Source: CAVORB01 sp963736235 (GTDB lineage Bacteria; Pseudomonadota; Gammaproteobacteria; Chromatiales; Chromatiaceae). From it: DNA of 64,000 nucleotides. Numbering within the stretch: the stretch's first letter is position 1; the number at the start of each line of letters is the position of its first letter. Location of the stretch: assembly GCA_963736235.1 (NCBI GenBank), contig CAVTOR010000031.1, positions 620,001 through 684,000 of the forward strand, given 5' to 3'. The notes under the pieces are model-generated. The model made no database searches and was not told the DNA's origin. It saw nothing but the letters and a program-made list of their open reading frames with translations. Of the stretch, positions 9,267 through 18,242 are shown piece by piece. A program made the position numbers and the translations under genes.

Positions 9267-10526
9267 TCAGCCCGAGGTGCGCCGGATGCGCGCCCCGAGG
9301 GTCGAGAGCTTCTCCTCGATGTTGTCGTAACCGCGATCGATGTGATAGATGCGGTCCACCAGGGTCTCGCCCTCCGCCACCAGACCCGCCAGCACCAAGC
9401 CGGCCGAGGCCCGCAGGTCGGTCGCCATCACCGGGGCGGCGGTCAGCCGCTCGACCCCGTGGCAGATGGCGACGTTGCCCTCGAGCCGGATGTCCGCCCC
9501 CATGCGCTGCAGCTCCAGCACGTGCATGAAGCGGTTCTCGAACACCGTCTCGGTGATGATCCCCACGCCCTCGGCAATGGCGTTCAGGGCGCAGAACTGG
9601 GCCTGCATGTCGGTGGGAAATGCCGGGTGCGGGGCGGTGTGGATGTCTACCGCCCGTGGGCGGCGCCCATGCATGTCGAGCGAAATCCAGTCCGGGCCGG
9701 TCTCGATCTCGGCACCGGCCTCGCGCAGCTTCGCCAGCACCGCGTCCAGCAGCTCGGGACAGGTGTCGCGGGCGACGATCCGCCCGCCGGTCATGGCCGC
9801 CGCCGACCAGATAGGTGCCGGTCTCGATGCGATCGGGCAGGACCCGGTAGCTGGTACCCTCCAGGCGCTCCACGCCCTGGATGCGGATGGTGTCGGTTCC
9901 GGCACCCTGATCCGTGCCCCCATCCCGTTGAGGAAGTCCGCCAGATCCGTGATCTCCGGCTCCCGGGCGGCATTCTCGATGACGGTCTCGCCCTCAGCCA
10001 AGGCGGCGGCCATCATCAGATTCTCGGTGCCGGTGACGGTGACCAGCTCCATCACCAATCGGGCGCCGCGCAGCCGCTCGGCGCGGGCACGGATGTAACC
10101 CCCCTCGACACTGATGTCCGCCCCCATGGCACGCAGGCCGTCGATGTGCAGGTTCACCGGGCGGGCGCCGATCGCGCAGCCGCCGGGCAAAGAGACGTCG
10201 GCGCGTCCGAAGCGGGCGAGCAGAGGCCCCAGCACCAGGATCGACGCGCGCATGGTCTTCACCAGCTCATAGGGCGCGGAGAAGCTGGTCACCCTGCGCG
10301 CGTCCGCCTCGATGCACATCCGCTCGCCCACGGTCAGCGCCACGCCCATGCGTCCGAGGAGCTCCATCGTGGTGGTGATATCGCGCAGATGCGGCACGTT
10401 GGACAGGGTCACCTTGCCCTCGGCGAGCAGGGTGGCGGCGAGGATCGGAAGCGCGGCGTTCTTGGCTCCGGCAATCCGCACCTCGCCGTTCAGGGTCGCT
10501 CCGCCGGTGATGCTTAGCTTGTCCAT
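9267..10526 (-). CDS. murA: UDP-GlcNAc 1-carboxyvinyltransferase MurA
   Basis: MurA transfers enolpyruvate to UDP-GlcNAc, the first committed step of peptidoglycan synthesis. At 419 residues it equals the usual length. GAKNAALPILAATLLAEGKV opens the protein, and PGGCAIGARPVNLH carries the reactive Cys that fosfomycin targets. The end IDRGYDNIEEKLSTLGARI is typical. Between about 9790 and 9895 the frame shifts and then shifts back. The expected text VERLEGTSYRVLPDRIETGT is in another frame there, so the stated frame is open throughout but locally wrong. It lies 13 bp upstream of hisG. Confidence 0.96.
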   Translation of the reverse strand: MDKLSITGGATLNGEVRIAGAKNAALPILAATLLAEGKVTLSNVPHLRDITTTMELLGRMGVALTVGERMCIEADARRVTSFSAPYELVKTMRASILVLGPLLARFGRADVSLPGGCAIGARPVNLHIDGLRAMGADISVEGGYIRARAERLRGARLVMELVTVTGTENLMMAAALAEGETVIENAAREPEITDLADFLNGMGARIRVPEPTPSASRAWSAWRVPATGSCPIASRPAPIWSAAAMTGGRIVARDTCPELLDAVLAKLREAGAEIETGPDWISLDMHGRRPRAVDIHTAPHPAFPTDMQAQFCALNAIAEGVGIITETVFENRFMHVLELQRMGADIRLEGNVAICHGVERLTAAPVMATDLRASAGLVLAGLVAEGETLVDRIYHIDRGYDNIEEKLSTLGARIRRTSG

Positions 10527-10593
10527 CGGGTGCTCAAAATGGGTGTGAAGTGGATGCCCCTCTGAGAACGGCGCCGTGCGCGCCGCGGCGGCG

Positions 10594-10905
10594 CTATGCA
10601 CCGTCGCGGACCACGGGAATCAGACCGGACAGGTTGGCCAGGCCAGCGAGGCTGACCAGTGACTCGGGGATGTTGCGAAAACGCAGGGAAACGCCACGCC
10701 GGCGGGCCAAATCCAGCCACTCCAGCAGCAGCGCGATGCCAGCGCTGTTCGCCGAGCGAACGCCCTGCAGGTCGATCTCCAACCTACCCCCGCGCGCGAA
10801 CATCCGTTCTCCCTGCGCCGCCAGCCGGGCAACGGTGGTGAAGTCCAGGACGCCCTCGACACCGAACCCGGCCTTGCCGCGCGCTCGGATCCGCGCTGCG
10901 CTCAT
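10594..10905 (-). CDS. mlaB: STAS-domain protein MlaB
   Basis: MlaB is the small cytoplasmic STAS subunit that stabilises the MlaFE phospholipid transporter. The 103-residue protein carries LEIDLQGVRSANSAGIALL, the STAS phosphorylation-loop pattern with DLQGV...NSAG, matching MlaB and anti-sigma antagonists. The start overlaps the end of mlaC by 4 bases, so the genes are translationally coupled. It is the last gene of mlaFEDCB and is followed by murA 67 bp downstream. Confidence 0.92.
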   Translation of the reverse strand: MSAARIRARGKAGFGVEGVLDFTTVARLAAQGERMFARGGRLEIDLQGVRSANSAGIALLLEWLDLARRRGVSLRFRNIPESLVSLAGLANLSGLIPVVRDGA

Positions 10906-11561
10906 CCCTGACCCTTCGCGTTCATCTCGTCCAAACGCCCGATCAGCCCATCGATGCCGCCTTGCCGGATCTGGGAGGCAAAGCTACTACGATAGTTGGA
11001 AACCAGGCTCACATTGTCGATGATGACATCGTAAACCTTCCACCCGCCGCCCTTCTGGTACAGGCGATAGTCGATCGGGATGGGAGTCGAGCCCCCCTCG
11101 CGCACCTCGGTGGACACGGTGACCGTACCAGGCTGGCGCCCGGGCTTGCTCGGCAAGTACCGGATCTCCTGGCCGGCGTAGCTGAGCAGAGACTTGGCAT
11201 AGGTACGCACCAGCACCTGCTGGAAGCCGTTGATCAGGGCGCTCTGCTGCTTTGGGGTCGCCTTGCTCCAGGAGCTGCCGACCGCGGCGCGGGTGATCTT
11301 CTCGAAATCGAAGTGGGGGAGCAGGATGTCCTCCACCAGCCCATAGATCAGCTTGGGGTTGCGGTCGATCTCCGCTCGGCGAGCCTCCAACGCTCGCAAC
11401 ATGCGCTCGCTCGTGCTTCGGACCAGCGACGTGGCGTCGTCGGCGAACGCCGGCGTGGCGCCGATCAAGATCAGCGAGCAGGCCACACCCACGAGGGCTT
11501 GCCGCCAGTTGATCCATCGGCGCGAACGCCGTTCGGTCAGGTCGAAAAGTGTGTTTCTCAC
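10902..11561 (-). CDS. mlaC: Periplasmic phospholipid carrier MlaC
   Basis: MlaC shuttles phospholipids across the periplasm between the outer-membrane MlaA complex and MlaFEDB. The 219-residue protein has a hydrophobic signal segment at residues 22-40 (VGVACSLILIGATPAFA, cleaved before DDATS). The mature part contains LVEDILLPHFDFEKITRAAV and KGGGWKVYDVIIDNVSLV, both diagnostic of the family. It overlaps mlaD and mlaB by 4 bases each, indicating one tightly coupled operon. Confidence 0.95.
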   Translation of the reverse strand: MRNTLFDLTERRSRRWINWRQALVGVACSLILIGATPAFADDATSLVRSTSERMLRALEARRAEIDRNPKLIYGLVEDILLPHFDFEKITRAAVGSSWSKATPKQQSALINGFQQVLVRTYAKSLLSYAGQEIRYLPSKPGRQPGTVTVSTEVREGGSTPIPIDYRLYQKGGGWKVYDVIIDNVSLVSNYRSSFASQIRQGGIDGLIGRLDEMNAKGQG

Positions 11562-12028
11562 TCCGAGTTCTCCTCTGAGTTGCTAAACAGAAAATGCCCG
11601 ACGATCTGTTCGAGCACCAGGGCCGACTGGGTGAAGGCGATCTGGTCCCCGTCGCGTAGATGCACCGCGCTGCCGCCGGGGTCTAGGCCGACGTACTGCT
11701 CCCCCAGGAGCCCGGCCGTAAAAATACTGGCGATGGTGTCCTCCGGTATGGCATCGACCTCGCCCGCGATACGCAGGGTCACCGCCGCGCGATAGGTCTG
11801 CCGGTCGAACCGGATGTCCTCGACACGGCCGACACGCACGCCCGCCATACTCACCGGAGCCCTTACCTTGAGGCTGCCGACGTTGTCGAACAAGGCGGTC
11901 AGGCGATAACCGTCACCCGCGCTCTCCCTGCCCAGGTTGCTCACCTGGAAGGCGAGGAAGAACAACGCCAGGAAGCCGGCCGCGACAAAGGCCCCGACCA
12001 GGATCTCGGTCGTGCGCTTGCGTTCCAT
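11558..12028 (-). CDS. mlaD: MCE-domain phospholipid transport protein MlaD
   Basis: MlaD is an inner-membrane anchored MCE protein that forms the hexameric ring on MlaFE. The 156-residue protein starts with a charged stretch and one membrane segment (residues 9-29, EILVGAFVAAGFLALFFLAF). The MCE domain follows, with LTALFDNVGSLKVRAPVSMA, GVRVGRVEDI and LLGEQYVGLDPGG. It lies 3 bp after mlaE and overlaps mlaC by 4. Confidence 0.96.
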   Translation of the reverse strand: MERKRTTEILVGAFVAAGFLALFFLAFQVSNLGRESAGDGYRLTALFDNVGSLKVRAPVSMAGVRVGRVEDIRFDRQTYRAAVTLRIAGEVDAIPEDTIASIFTAGLLGEQYVGLDPGGSAVHLRDGDQIAFTQSALVLEQIVGHFLFSNSEENSE

Positions 12029-12031
12029 GGG

Positions 12032-12811
12032 TCAGCCTCCCAACATCAGTGCGGTCAGCACGAAATCGAGCCCGAGCACCGCCAGTGCCGACTGCACGAC
12101 CGAACGGGTGGTGGCGCGGCCCACCCCCTCGGGGGTGGGCGTGGCGTCATAGCCCTGGTACAGCGCGATCCAAGTCACGACGCCCCCGAATACCAGGCTC
12201 TTGACCAAGCCGTTCGCGACATCCTCCCGCAGATCGACCCGGCCCTGCGTCTGGCTCCAGAAGGACCCGTCATCCACCCCGAGTAGGCCGACCCCCACGA
12301 ACCAGCCCCCCAGCACGCCCACCGCGCTGAACATCGCCGCCAGCAATGGCATGGATAGCACGCCGCCGAAAAAGCGCGGCGTCAGTATCCGCTTTACCGG
12401 ATCCACCGCCATCATCTCCAGACCCGCAAGCTGCTCTGTGGCTTTCATCAGGCCGATCTCGGCGGTCAGGGCCGAGCCGGCGCGCCCCGCCACCAGCAGG
12501 GCCGTCACCACCGGACCCAACTCGCGCACCAGCGAAGCGGCCACCATGACGCCAAGGCTGTCCTCCGCCCCGAATCGCGACAGCACCGAGTGACCCTGCA
12601 GCCCCAGCACCATACCCACGAACAGGCCCGAGACGATCACGATCGACATCGACAACACACCGAAACCGCAGACCTGCACCAGGAGCAGGCGCGGGCGCAC
12701 CGCGAGGCTTGGCACACCGGCCAGGATGTCCACGAGCAACAGGTGAGCACGGCCCAGCCGCTCCAGGAACCTCAGCCCGGTCCGGCCGAGTCTCGCCAGG
12801 GATTCCAGCAC
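12032..12811 (-). CDS. mlaE: Phospholipid ABC transporter permease MlaE
   Basis: MlaE is the membrane permease of the Mla system. I placed the start at the GTG at 12811 because it gives 259 residues, the usual size. The open frame upstream would overlap mlaF by 91 bases and adds Pro/Gly-rich text unlike the family. The signature MVAASLVRELGPVVTALLVA and AGSALTAEIGLMKATEQL (EQL loop) is intact, with about six membrane segments. A gap of 8 bp separates it from mlaF. Confidence 0.94.
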   Translation of the reverse strand: MLESLARLGRTGLRFLERLGRAHLLLVDILAGVPSLAVRPRLLLVQVCGFGVLSMSIVIVSGLFVGMVLGLQGHSVLSRFGAEDSLGVMVAASLVRELGPVVTALLVAGRAGSALTAEIGLMKATEQLAGLEMMAVDPVKRILTPRFFGGVLSMPLLAAMFSAVGVLGGWFVGVGLLGVDDGSFWSQTQGRVDLREDVANGLVKSLVFGGVVTWIALYQGYDATPTPEGVGRATTRSVVQSALAVLGLDFVLTALMLGG

Positions 12812-12819
12812 CCGGCGGC

Positions 12820-13764
12820 CTACCCGATCAGGTCCTGATCCAGCCGCGGTGCCGGGTAGTGGAAATGCACCGGTCCGTCCGGCAAGCCTCGCATGAACTG
12901 CTCCACCCATTGAGAACGCGTGGCCGCCACCTCCGTCGGCGTACCTCGGGCCATCACCTTTCCGTCGGCGATAACATAGACGTCATCGGCGATCGCCACC
13001 GTCTCCTCGACGTCGTGGGAAACCACGACGCTGGTGAGACACCCGGCATCGTTCAAGTGCCGGATCAAGGTCACCAGCACGCCCTTGGTGATCGGGTCCT
13101 GCCCGGTGAAGGGCTCGTCGTACAGAACCATCATGGGATCCAGCGCCACCGCGCGCGCCAACGCAACCCGTCTGGCCATTCCGCCGGACAGCTCTCCCGG
13201 CATGAGATCCCGCGCGCCGCGCAGCCCGACCGCCTCGAGCTTGATCAGCACCAATCTGCGAATCATGGATTCGGGAAGATCCGTGTGCTCGCGCAGCGGA
13301 AACGCGACGTTCTCAAATACGCTCAGATCAGTTAGCAGCGCGCAGCCCTGGAACATCATGCCCATCCGGGTGCGGAGCCGGCAGAGCTCGCGTCCACTCA
13401 ATCCGTTGACCTGCATCCCGTCGACCTCCACGGTGCCCGCGTGCGGGGTGAGCAGCCCGCCGATCAGCTTGAGGAGCGTCGTCTTCCCGGTCCCGCTGGG
13501 CCCCAGGATGGCAGTCACCCGGCCACGGCCGATATCGAGATCGATGCCGTCGAAGATCCGCCGTTCCCCGTGCGCGAAGCTAAGCCCGCGGATACGGACC
13601 AAGGCGTCGGCCGCAGCCTCTTGACTCGACTCCCGGTCGCGGAGGACGAGGGCGGGCTCCGGCCCCTCGACGGTCGGCGGAGGCCCCGTGGCGACTGCGA
13701 ATCGGACGTCGCCCAAGCGTCCGGTTCGACGCTGGCGGGTCTGTGGGGGACTGCACCGCCCCAT
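12820..13764 (-). CDS. mlaF: Phospholipid ABC transporter ATPase MlaF
   Basis: MlaF is the ATPase driving MlaE. Walker A is GPSGTGKTT, the signature LSGGMARR, Walker B MMVLYDEPFTGQDP, and the H-loop VVSHD. The ATPase domain only begins near residue 55. The ATG at 13764 therefore gives a 314-residue protein about 45 residues longer than usual, and a GTG within the Pro/Gly-rich leader may be the true start. It is the first gene of the minus-strand operon mlaF-E-D-C-B-murA-hisG-hisD-hisC. The upstream gene at 13831 is on the same strand 66 bp away. Confidence 0.94.
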   Translation of the reverse strand: MGRCSPPQTRQRRTGRLGDVRFAVATGPPPTVEGPEPALVLRDRESSQEAAADALVRIRGLSFAHGERRIFDGIDLDIGRGRVTAILGPSGTGKTTLLKLIGGLLTPHAGTVEVDGMQVNGLSGRELCRLRTRMGMMFQGCALLTDLSVFENVAFPLREHTDLPESMIRRLVLIKLEAVGLRGARDLMPGELSGGMARRVALARAVALDPMMVLYDEPFTGQDPITKGVLVTLIRHLNDAGCLTSVVVSHDVEETVAIADDVYVIADGKVMARGTPTEVAATRSQWVEQFMRGLPDGPVHFHYPAPRLDQDLIG

Positions 13765-13830
13765 GCTTCGGTTGTCCCTCTCGATATCGGGAACAAAGGT
13801 CGGCTATTGTCTTAGGCGTTCCGACGAGCG

Positions 13831-14403
13831 TCAAGCAAAGCCCAGCAGCCAAGCCAGCTCCAACCAACGGCGCAGGGTGTCGGCGTCGGCCTCCGCGCCG
13901 TCGAGAACGACCAGTCCGCCCGAGCCAGCCAGGCGCTGAACCAAGTTTCCCAGCCATGCCCTGGCCTGCCGCGGATCCCGATCGGGCAAACCAACCGAGC
14001 AGGAGACGGCGAATGGGCCGCCGTTGATGGCTGACGGATCTTGCTGCCAGCGCAAGAAGGGGATCCCGGAGCCCAGGGCAGGGTCCGTGCTCCCGACTAC
14101 GCCCGCCAGCTTGTCGCCCAAGACTTCGACGGCGTCCCGCAGCTCATCGGCCGGATCACCGGCGGCCGGCAGTTCCAGGTAGAAACGGAAGCCGTCGTGC
14201 ACGTCTTCCGCCCAGCCGCGCAGAAGCCGCGGGTTGGCCGGCACCCAGAGGACGGCTGGGACGAGCACCGCGGGAAACGCGTTTGAGAAATAGGTCAGAC
14301 GCCAGTCCGGGGGAAGATCGTGGGGGTAAAAGTCACCGGCCTCTCCGGGGAGATCCCAGCCGCGGGTTACGATCTCGACGCGGCCGCCAGAACGATCCGA
14401 CAT
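13831..14403 (-). CDS. Conserved small protein, DUF72-like features
   Basis: About 190 residues from the ATG at 14403; an alternative Met lies six codons upstream at 14421. The N-terminal text GWDLPGEAGDFYPHDLPPDW, then RLTYFSNAFPAVLVPAVLW, resembles DUF72-type TIM-barrel proteins (a strand, a FYP motif, then a tyrosine-rich strand). The full barrel motifs are not present, so function is open. The C-terminal half is acidic and Leu-rich and ends LRRWLELAWLLGFA. It precedes mlaF on the same strand and is divergent from kdsD. Confidence 0.6.
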   Translation of the reverse strand: MSDRSGGRVEIVTRGWDLPGEAGDFYPHDLPPDWRLTYFSNAFPAVLVPAVLWVPANPRLLRGWAEDVHDGFRFYLELPAAGDPADELRDAVEVLGDKLAGVVGSTDPALGSGIPFLRWQQDPSAINGGPFAVSCSVGLPDRDPRQARAWLGNLVQRLAGSGGLVVLDGAEADADTLRRWLELAWLLGFA

Positions 14404-14563
14404 CGATTTCCGACTCACCATCCCAATTGGCCCGACGACAAGGGAATGTCCTGATGGCATGCATTCGGCACCCCCGCACAGACGCGGGCAGCGCACTGCA
14501 CGTGGTACACGCGGTATCATATCATCCGACCCGCCGAGGCCGGCGCCACCCCTCTGCAGCCAG

Positions 14564-15580
14564 ATGTTGTCCGAGATTTCGAACCCATCCCAACACCCCG
14601 AGCCGAACGGCGACGCGGAGGACATACGCCGACTCGGCCGCGCCGTGATCGAGACCGAGGCCCAATCCGTGTCGGCGCTGGCGGAACGGATCGACGAGGC
14701 CTTCGTGCGCGCCTGCCGCTACATGCTCGGCTGCGCGGGCCGGATCGTGGTCTTGGGCATGGGCAAGTCCGGTCACGTGGGGAGCAAGATCGCCGCCACG
14801 CTGGCGAGCACCGGCAGCCCGGCGTTCTTCGTCCACCCCGGAGAGGCCAGCCACGGCGACCTGGGCATGATCACGGCCAAGGACGTGGTGCTCGCGCTCT
14901 CCAACTCGGGACAGACCGAGGAGATGCTCACCATACTGCCGCTCATCAAGCGCCTGGGCGTGCCGCTGATCGCCATGACCGGAAACCCGCGCTCAAGCCT
15001 TGCCCAGGCTGCCGATGTGCACATCGACGTCAGCGTGGAGAAAGAGGCCTGTCCGCTCGGGTTGGCCCCGACCGCCAGCACCACTGCCGCCCTCGCCATG
15101 GGAGACGCGCTCGCGGTGGCGCTGCTGCACAGCCGCGGTTTCACCGCCGAGGACTTCGCCCGGTCCCATCCGGCCGGGAGCCTGGGCCGACGCCTGCTGT
15201 TGCACGTCGCGGACATCATGCACACCGGGGAGGGGGTGCCTCGGGTCAGTCGCGGGACGCCGCTGACCGAGGCGTTGGTCGAGATGTCCCGCAAGGGGCT
15301 CGGCATGACCGCCGTGGTGGACGACCAGGGGAGCGTCGTCGGTATCTTCACGGACGGCGACCTGCGCCGGACCCTGGACCGCTCGATCGACATTCGCGCG
15401 GCTCTGGTGGACGAGGTGATGACGCGGGCGCCGGTCACCGCGGGCGCACACCTGCTCGCGGCGGAGGCGCTGCGCATCATGGAGAGCAACCGAATCAACG
15501 CGCTCCTGGTGGTGGACAAGGAGCACCGCCCGGTCGGCGCTCTGAACATGCACGACCTATTACGGGCGGGAGTCGTGTGA
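14564..15580 (+). CDS. kdsD: Arabinose-5-phosphate isomerase
   Basis: KdsD interconverts ribulose 5-phosphate and arabinose 5-phosphate for Kdo synthesis. The 338-residue protein has an N-terminal SIS domain (VVLGMGKSGHVGSKIAATLA, FVHPGEASHGDLGMI, ALSNSGQTEE, and later EKEACPLGLAPTASTTAALA with the metal/active residues). It ends with two CBS domains (VADIMHTGEGVPRV, GIFTDGDLRRTLDR, INALLVVDKEHRPVGALNMH). I chose the ATG at 14564, where similarity starts. The frame is open 35 codons further upstream with low-complexity text. It opens the LPS gene run. Confidence 0.96.
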   Translation: MLSEISNPSQHPEPNGDAEDIRRLGRAVIETEAQSVSALAERIDEAFVRACRYMLGCAGRIVVLGMGKSGHVGSKIAATLASTGSPAFFVHPGEASHGDLGMITAKDVVLALSNSGQTEEMLTILPLIKRLGVPLIAMTGNPRSSLAQAADVHIDVSVEKEACPLGLAPTASTTAALAMGDALAVALLHSRGFTAEDFARSHPAGSLGRRLLLHVADIMHTGEGVPRVSRGTPLTEALVEMSRKGLGMTAVVDDQGSVVGIFTDGDLRRTLDRSIDIRAALVDEVMTRAPVTAGAHLLAAEALRIMESNRINALLVVDKEHRPVGALNMHDLLRAGVV

Positions 15581-15605
15581 CGGCGTTGCGCGGAGGTTGG
15601 GAAAA

Positions 15606-15675
15606 TGATCAATTCAGCGCTTTCCGCGGCACAGGGATGTGACGCCATTTTCGAGCGCGTAAGCGTTTGAAAATG
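15606..15675 (+). repeat. 70-bp dispersed repeat, copy 1
   Basis: This 70-bp stretch between kdsD and kdsC matches the reverse complement of 63796-63865 at 67 of 70 positions by eye. Its distal half holds an inverted repeat (CATTTTC ... GAAAATG around GCGCGTAAGCG). A 21-codon frame, ATG at 15605 to TGA at 15668-15670, ends AAQGCDAIFERVSV; the other copy encodes nearly the same tail. It may be a mobile palindromic element or a stray 3' end of a repeated gene. Confidence 0.8.
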
Positions 15676-15714
15676 GCGCCGGATGGCGGCGGAGCAATTG
15701 AGAGGACGACGGAA

Positions 15715-16236
15715 ATGCAGGATATCCTTGAGCGAGCCAAACAGATCCGGATGGTGATCTTCGACGTGGATGGCGTGCTGACCGACGGCAGCCTGTTCCT
15801 CGGCGACGACGGCCAGGAGTACAAGGCCTTCAACTCCCGCGACGGTCACGGCATGACCATGCTGCGGCAGACGGGGGTCAAGCTCGCGGTCATCACCGGG
15901 CGCAGCTCCGAGGTGGTGCGCATCCGCATGCAGAGCCTGGGCGTCGAGCACGTCTATCAGGGGCGCCGTGACAAGGTTCCGGCCTACGAAGAGCTGAAGC
16001 GGGTCTCTGAGCTAGCCGACGAGCAGATCGCCTACGTCGGCGACGACGTGGTCGACCTCCCGGTCATGTGCCAGGTAGGCTTGTCCATCGCGGTGGCGGA
16101 TGCCCACCCCTTGCTGCAACAGCATGCGCATTGGCACACCCGTTCCCCCGGCGGGCGCGGCGCGGGGCGGGAGGTCTGCGAGTTCATCATGGAGGCGCAG
16201 GGCAGCCTGGGAACCATGATGGAACGCTACCTCTGA
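15715..16236 (+). CDS. kdsC: 3-deoxy-D-manno-octulosonate 8-phosphate phosphatase
   Basis: KdsC removes phosphate from Kdo 8-phosphate to give Kdo. The 173-residue HAD-family protein has the nucleophile motif VIFDVDGVLTDG, the Thr motif VITGRSSEV, GRRDKVPAYEEL with the Lys, and AYVGDDVVDLPVM as the acidic motif IV. The ATG at 15715 gives the usual length. The frame runs 16 codons further upstream into the dispersed repeat, which I regard as non-coding. It is followed by lptC 30 bp downstream. Confidence 0.96.
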   Translation: MQDILERAKQIRMVIFDVDGVLTDGSLFLGDDGQEYKAFNSRDGHGMTMLRQTGVKLAVITGRSSEVVRIRMQSLGVEHVYQGRRDKVPAYEELKRVSELADEQIAYVGDDVVDLPVMCQVGLSIAVADAHPLLQQHAHWHTRSPGGRGAGREVCEFIMEAQGSLGTMMERYL

Positions 16237-16266
16237 CCGCAGCGACCTGGTGAGGCCGGGCCCCGG

Positions 16267-16881
16267 ATGATACCCCTGCGCCAACGCATCCTGATCCCGA
16301 TCCTCGCTACGGTAGGGGCACTTGCCTGGTGGTACGGATCCGATACAGGGCCTCGGGACACGCCCTCGGCGCAGCGGGAGGGCCTGCCCGACTACACCGT
16401 GGACAACCTCTCCGCCACCATCATGAGCGAGACCGGCTCGCCCGCCCGGCACCTCACCTCCCGCGAGTTGAGACACTTCCCGGCGGATGACAGCACCGAG
16501 CTCGAACAGCCGGTGCTGACAGTGTTCGACGACGCGACACCTCCCTGGGTGATCCGCTCCGCAAAGGGATGGCTATCGGGTGACGGCGAGGACCTGCGCC
16601 TGAAAGGAAGGGTCTTTATCGACCGCGAAGCGGGCGAGACGACGCGACCGCTGCACATGCGCACCAACGAGCTCCTGCTGCGACCGCGCCAGGATTACGC
16701 GGAGACCTTCCAGCCTCTGCTCGCCACGAGTGGCGCGGATTGGCTGACCTCCGCCAACGGCGCGAGGATCTGGTACGGCACCCCAACCCGGGTCGAGCTG
16801 GCGGGACCCGTGCGCACCCAGCACGACATTGGCGCGCGGGCCGAGACGGCACAGCCAACAACCTCAGAGGAGACCCCATGA
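16267..16881 (+). CDS. lptC: LPS export protein LptC
   Basis: LptC is the bitopic inner-membrane protein that receives LPS from LptBFG and hands it to LptA. The 204-residue protein has one N-terminal membrane segment (residues 8-23). It is followed by a periplasmic beta-jellyroll with PDYTVDNLSATIMSETGSPA, RELRHFPADDST, and PWVIRSAKGWLSGDGEDLRL, typical of the family. Its stop overlaps the lptA start (ATGA at 16878-16881). Confidence 0.94.
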   Translation: MIPLRQRILIPILATVGALAWWYGSDTGPRDTPSAQREGLPDYTVDNLSATIMSETGSPARHLTSRELRHFPADDSTELEQPVLTVFDDATPPWVIRSAKGWLSGDGEDLRLKGRVFIDREAGETTRPLHMRTNELLLRPRQDYAETFQPLLATSGADWLTSANGARIWYGTPTRVELAGPVRTQHDIGARAETAQPTTSEETP

Positions 16882-17408
16882 ACCTTACCAGCACCTCGCG
16901 CTCGTGCCGCCGTCGGGCACCCATCGTTCTCACCTTTCTGTTGCTCGCGACCGTGTCTCCGCTCCCGGCCGTGGAGGGGGACGATCAACAGCCCCTGTAC
17001 CTGGAAAGCGACAGTGCCGAGCTCGACGAGCAGGCATCGACGAGCGTCTACACCGGCAATGTATTCGTCAAGCAGGGCAGCATGGAGATTAGGGCCGACG
17101 AGGTAACCGTGCACCACGATCCGGACCGACGTCCCAAGCGCATCGTGGCCGTGGGAAACCCCGCCAAGTACCGCCAGGACATGGAGGGGGAGAAGAAGAA
17201 AGTCGAGGCTGAGGCATTGCGCATGGAATACGAGGCGGATGCCGAGGAGATCACCCTCATCGACCAAGCGCTCCTGTTTCAGGGCGAGGACACCTTTCGC
17301 AGTGATCGCATCGTCTACGACCGCGCCCGTGCCCGGGTCAAGGCAGGGACCAGCGCCCAGGGCAAGGAACGGGTGAAGATCTTTATCAAGAACCCCGCGC
17401 AGCGATGA
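16878..17408 (+). CDS. lptA: Periplasmic LPS-transport protein LptA
   Basis: LptA bridges the periplasm as a polymer of OstA-type jellyrolls that carry LPS. The 176-residue protein has a signal peptide at residues 10-33 (APIVLTFLLLATVSPLPAVEG). LYLESDSAELDEQ, YTGNVFVKQGSMEIRADEVT and RIVAVGNPAKYRQ follow the OstA pattern. It overlaps lptC and lptB by 4 bases (ATGA) on each side, showing a coupled operon. Confidence 0.95.
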   Translation: MNLTSTSRSCRRRAPIVLTFLLLATVSPLPAVEGDDQQPLYLESDSAELDEQASTSVYTGNVFVKQGSMEIRADEVTVHHDPDRRPKRIVAVGNPAKYRQDMEGEKKKVEAEALRMEYEADAEEITLIDQALLFQGEDTFRSDRIVYDRARARVKAGTSAQGKERVKIFIKNPAQR

Positions 17409-18130
17409 GCACCCTGCTCGCGCACAAACTGGTCAAGAGCTATCGCCGCAGACAAGTCGTGCAAGACGTCAGCGTGAGCGTCGACGCCGGCGAGGTCGTC
17501 GGCCTGCTCGGGCCGAACGGGGCGGGCAAGACCACCTGCTTCTACATGATTGTCGGGTTGATCGCCGCGGACGCCGGAATGATCACGCTCGAAGGACAGG
17601 ACATTACCCTGCTCCCGATGCACGCCCGCGCCCGCCGCGGCCTGAGCTACCTCGCCCAGGAGCCCTCCGTGTTCCGCAAGCTCACGGCAAGCGCCAACCT
17701 GCTTGCCGTGCTCGAGACGCGCGGCGATATGGGGAAAGCCGAACGGAAAAACCGCAGCATGGAGCTGCTCGAGGAGCTCGGGATCAGCCACGTCAGCGAC
17801 TCGCTCGCACTCAGCCTTTCGGGCGGCGAACGCCGGCGCCTAGAAATCGCCCGTGCGCTGGCGGTCGAGCCAAAGGTGATGCTGCTCGACGAGCCCTTCG
17901 CCGGTGTCGATCCGATCGCCGTGGGGGACATCAAGAACATCGTCACCCACCTGCGCCGACGCGACATAGGCATCCTGATCACGGATCACAACGTGCGCGA
18001 GACCCTCGACATCTGCGACCGTGCCTACATCATCAACGAGGGCCGTGTCATCGCCGACGGTACCCCGCGCGAGCTGCTCGAGAATATGGAGGTACGAGCG
18101 GTCTACCTGGGCGAGCACTTCACGCTTTAG
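17405..18130 (+). CDS. lptB: LPS export ABC transporter ATPase LptB
   Basis: LptB powers extraction of LPS from the inner membrane with LptFG, which are not in the window. The 241-residue protein has Walker A GPNGAGKTT, Q-loop YLAQEPSVF, signature LSGGERRRLEIARAL, Walker B VMLLDEPFAGVDP and H-loop ITDHNVRET. The C-terminal MEVRAVYLGEHF is typical. It overlaps lptA by 4 bases. Confidence 0.97.
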   Translation: MSTLLAHKLVKSYRRRQVVQDVSVSVDAGEVVGLLGPNGAGKTTCFYMIVGLIAADAGMITLEGQDITLLPMHARARRGLSYLAQEPSVFRKLTASANLLAVLETRGDMGKAERKNRSMELLEELGISHVSDSLALSLSGGERRRLEIARALAVEPKVMLLDEPFAGVDPIAVGDIKNIVTHLRRRDIGILITDHNVRETLDICDRAYIINEGRVIADGTPRELLENMEVRAVYLGEHFTL

Positions 18131-18242
18131 CCGGCGGCTGAGACGCCCCTCCGCGCCTGACAGCTTATCCATGAGTCCCGGTTTTGGGCTAGAATCGCCC
18201 GTAGCATTCAAATAACGTACCAGCCCTGATTCACAATCATCC

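Noticed and set aside
12812..12910. 33-residue N-terminal extension of MlaE
   Set aside because: It overlaps the mlaF coding sequence and is Pro/Gly-rich; the GTG at 12811 gives the family length.
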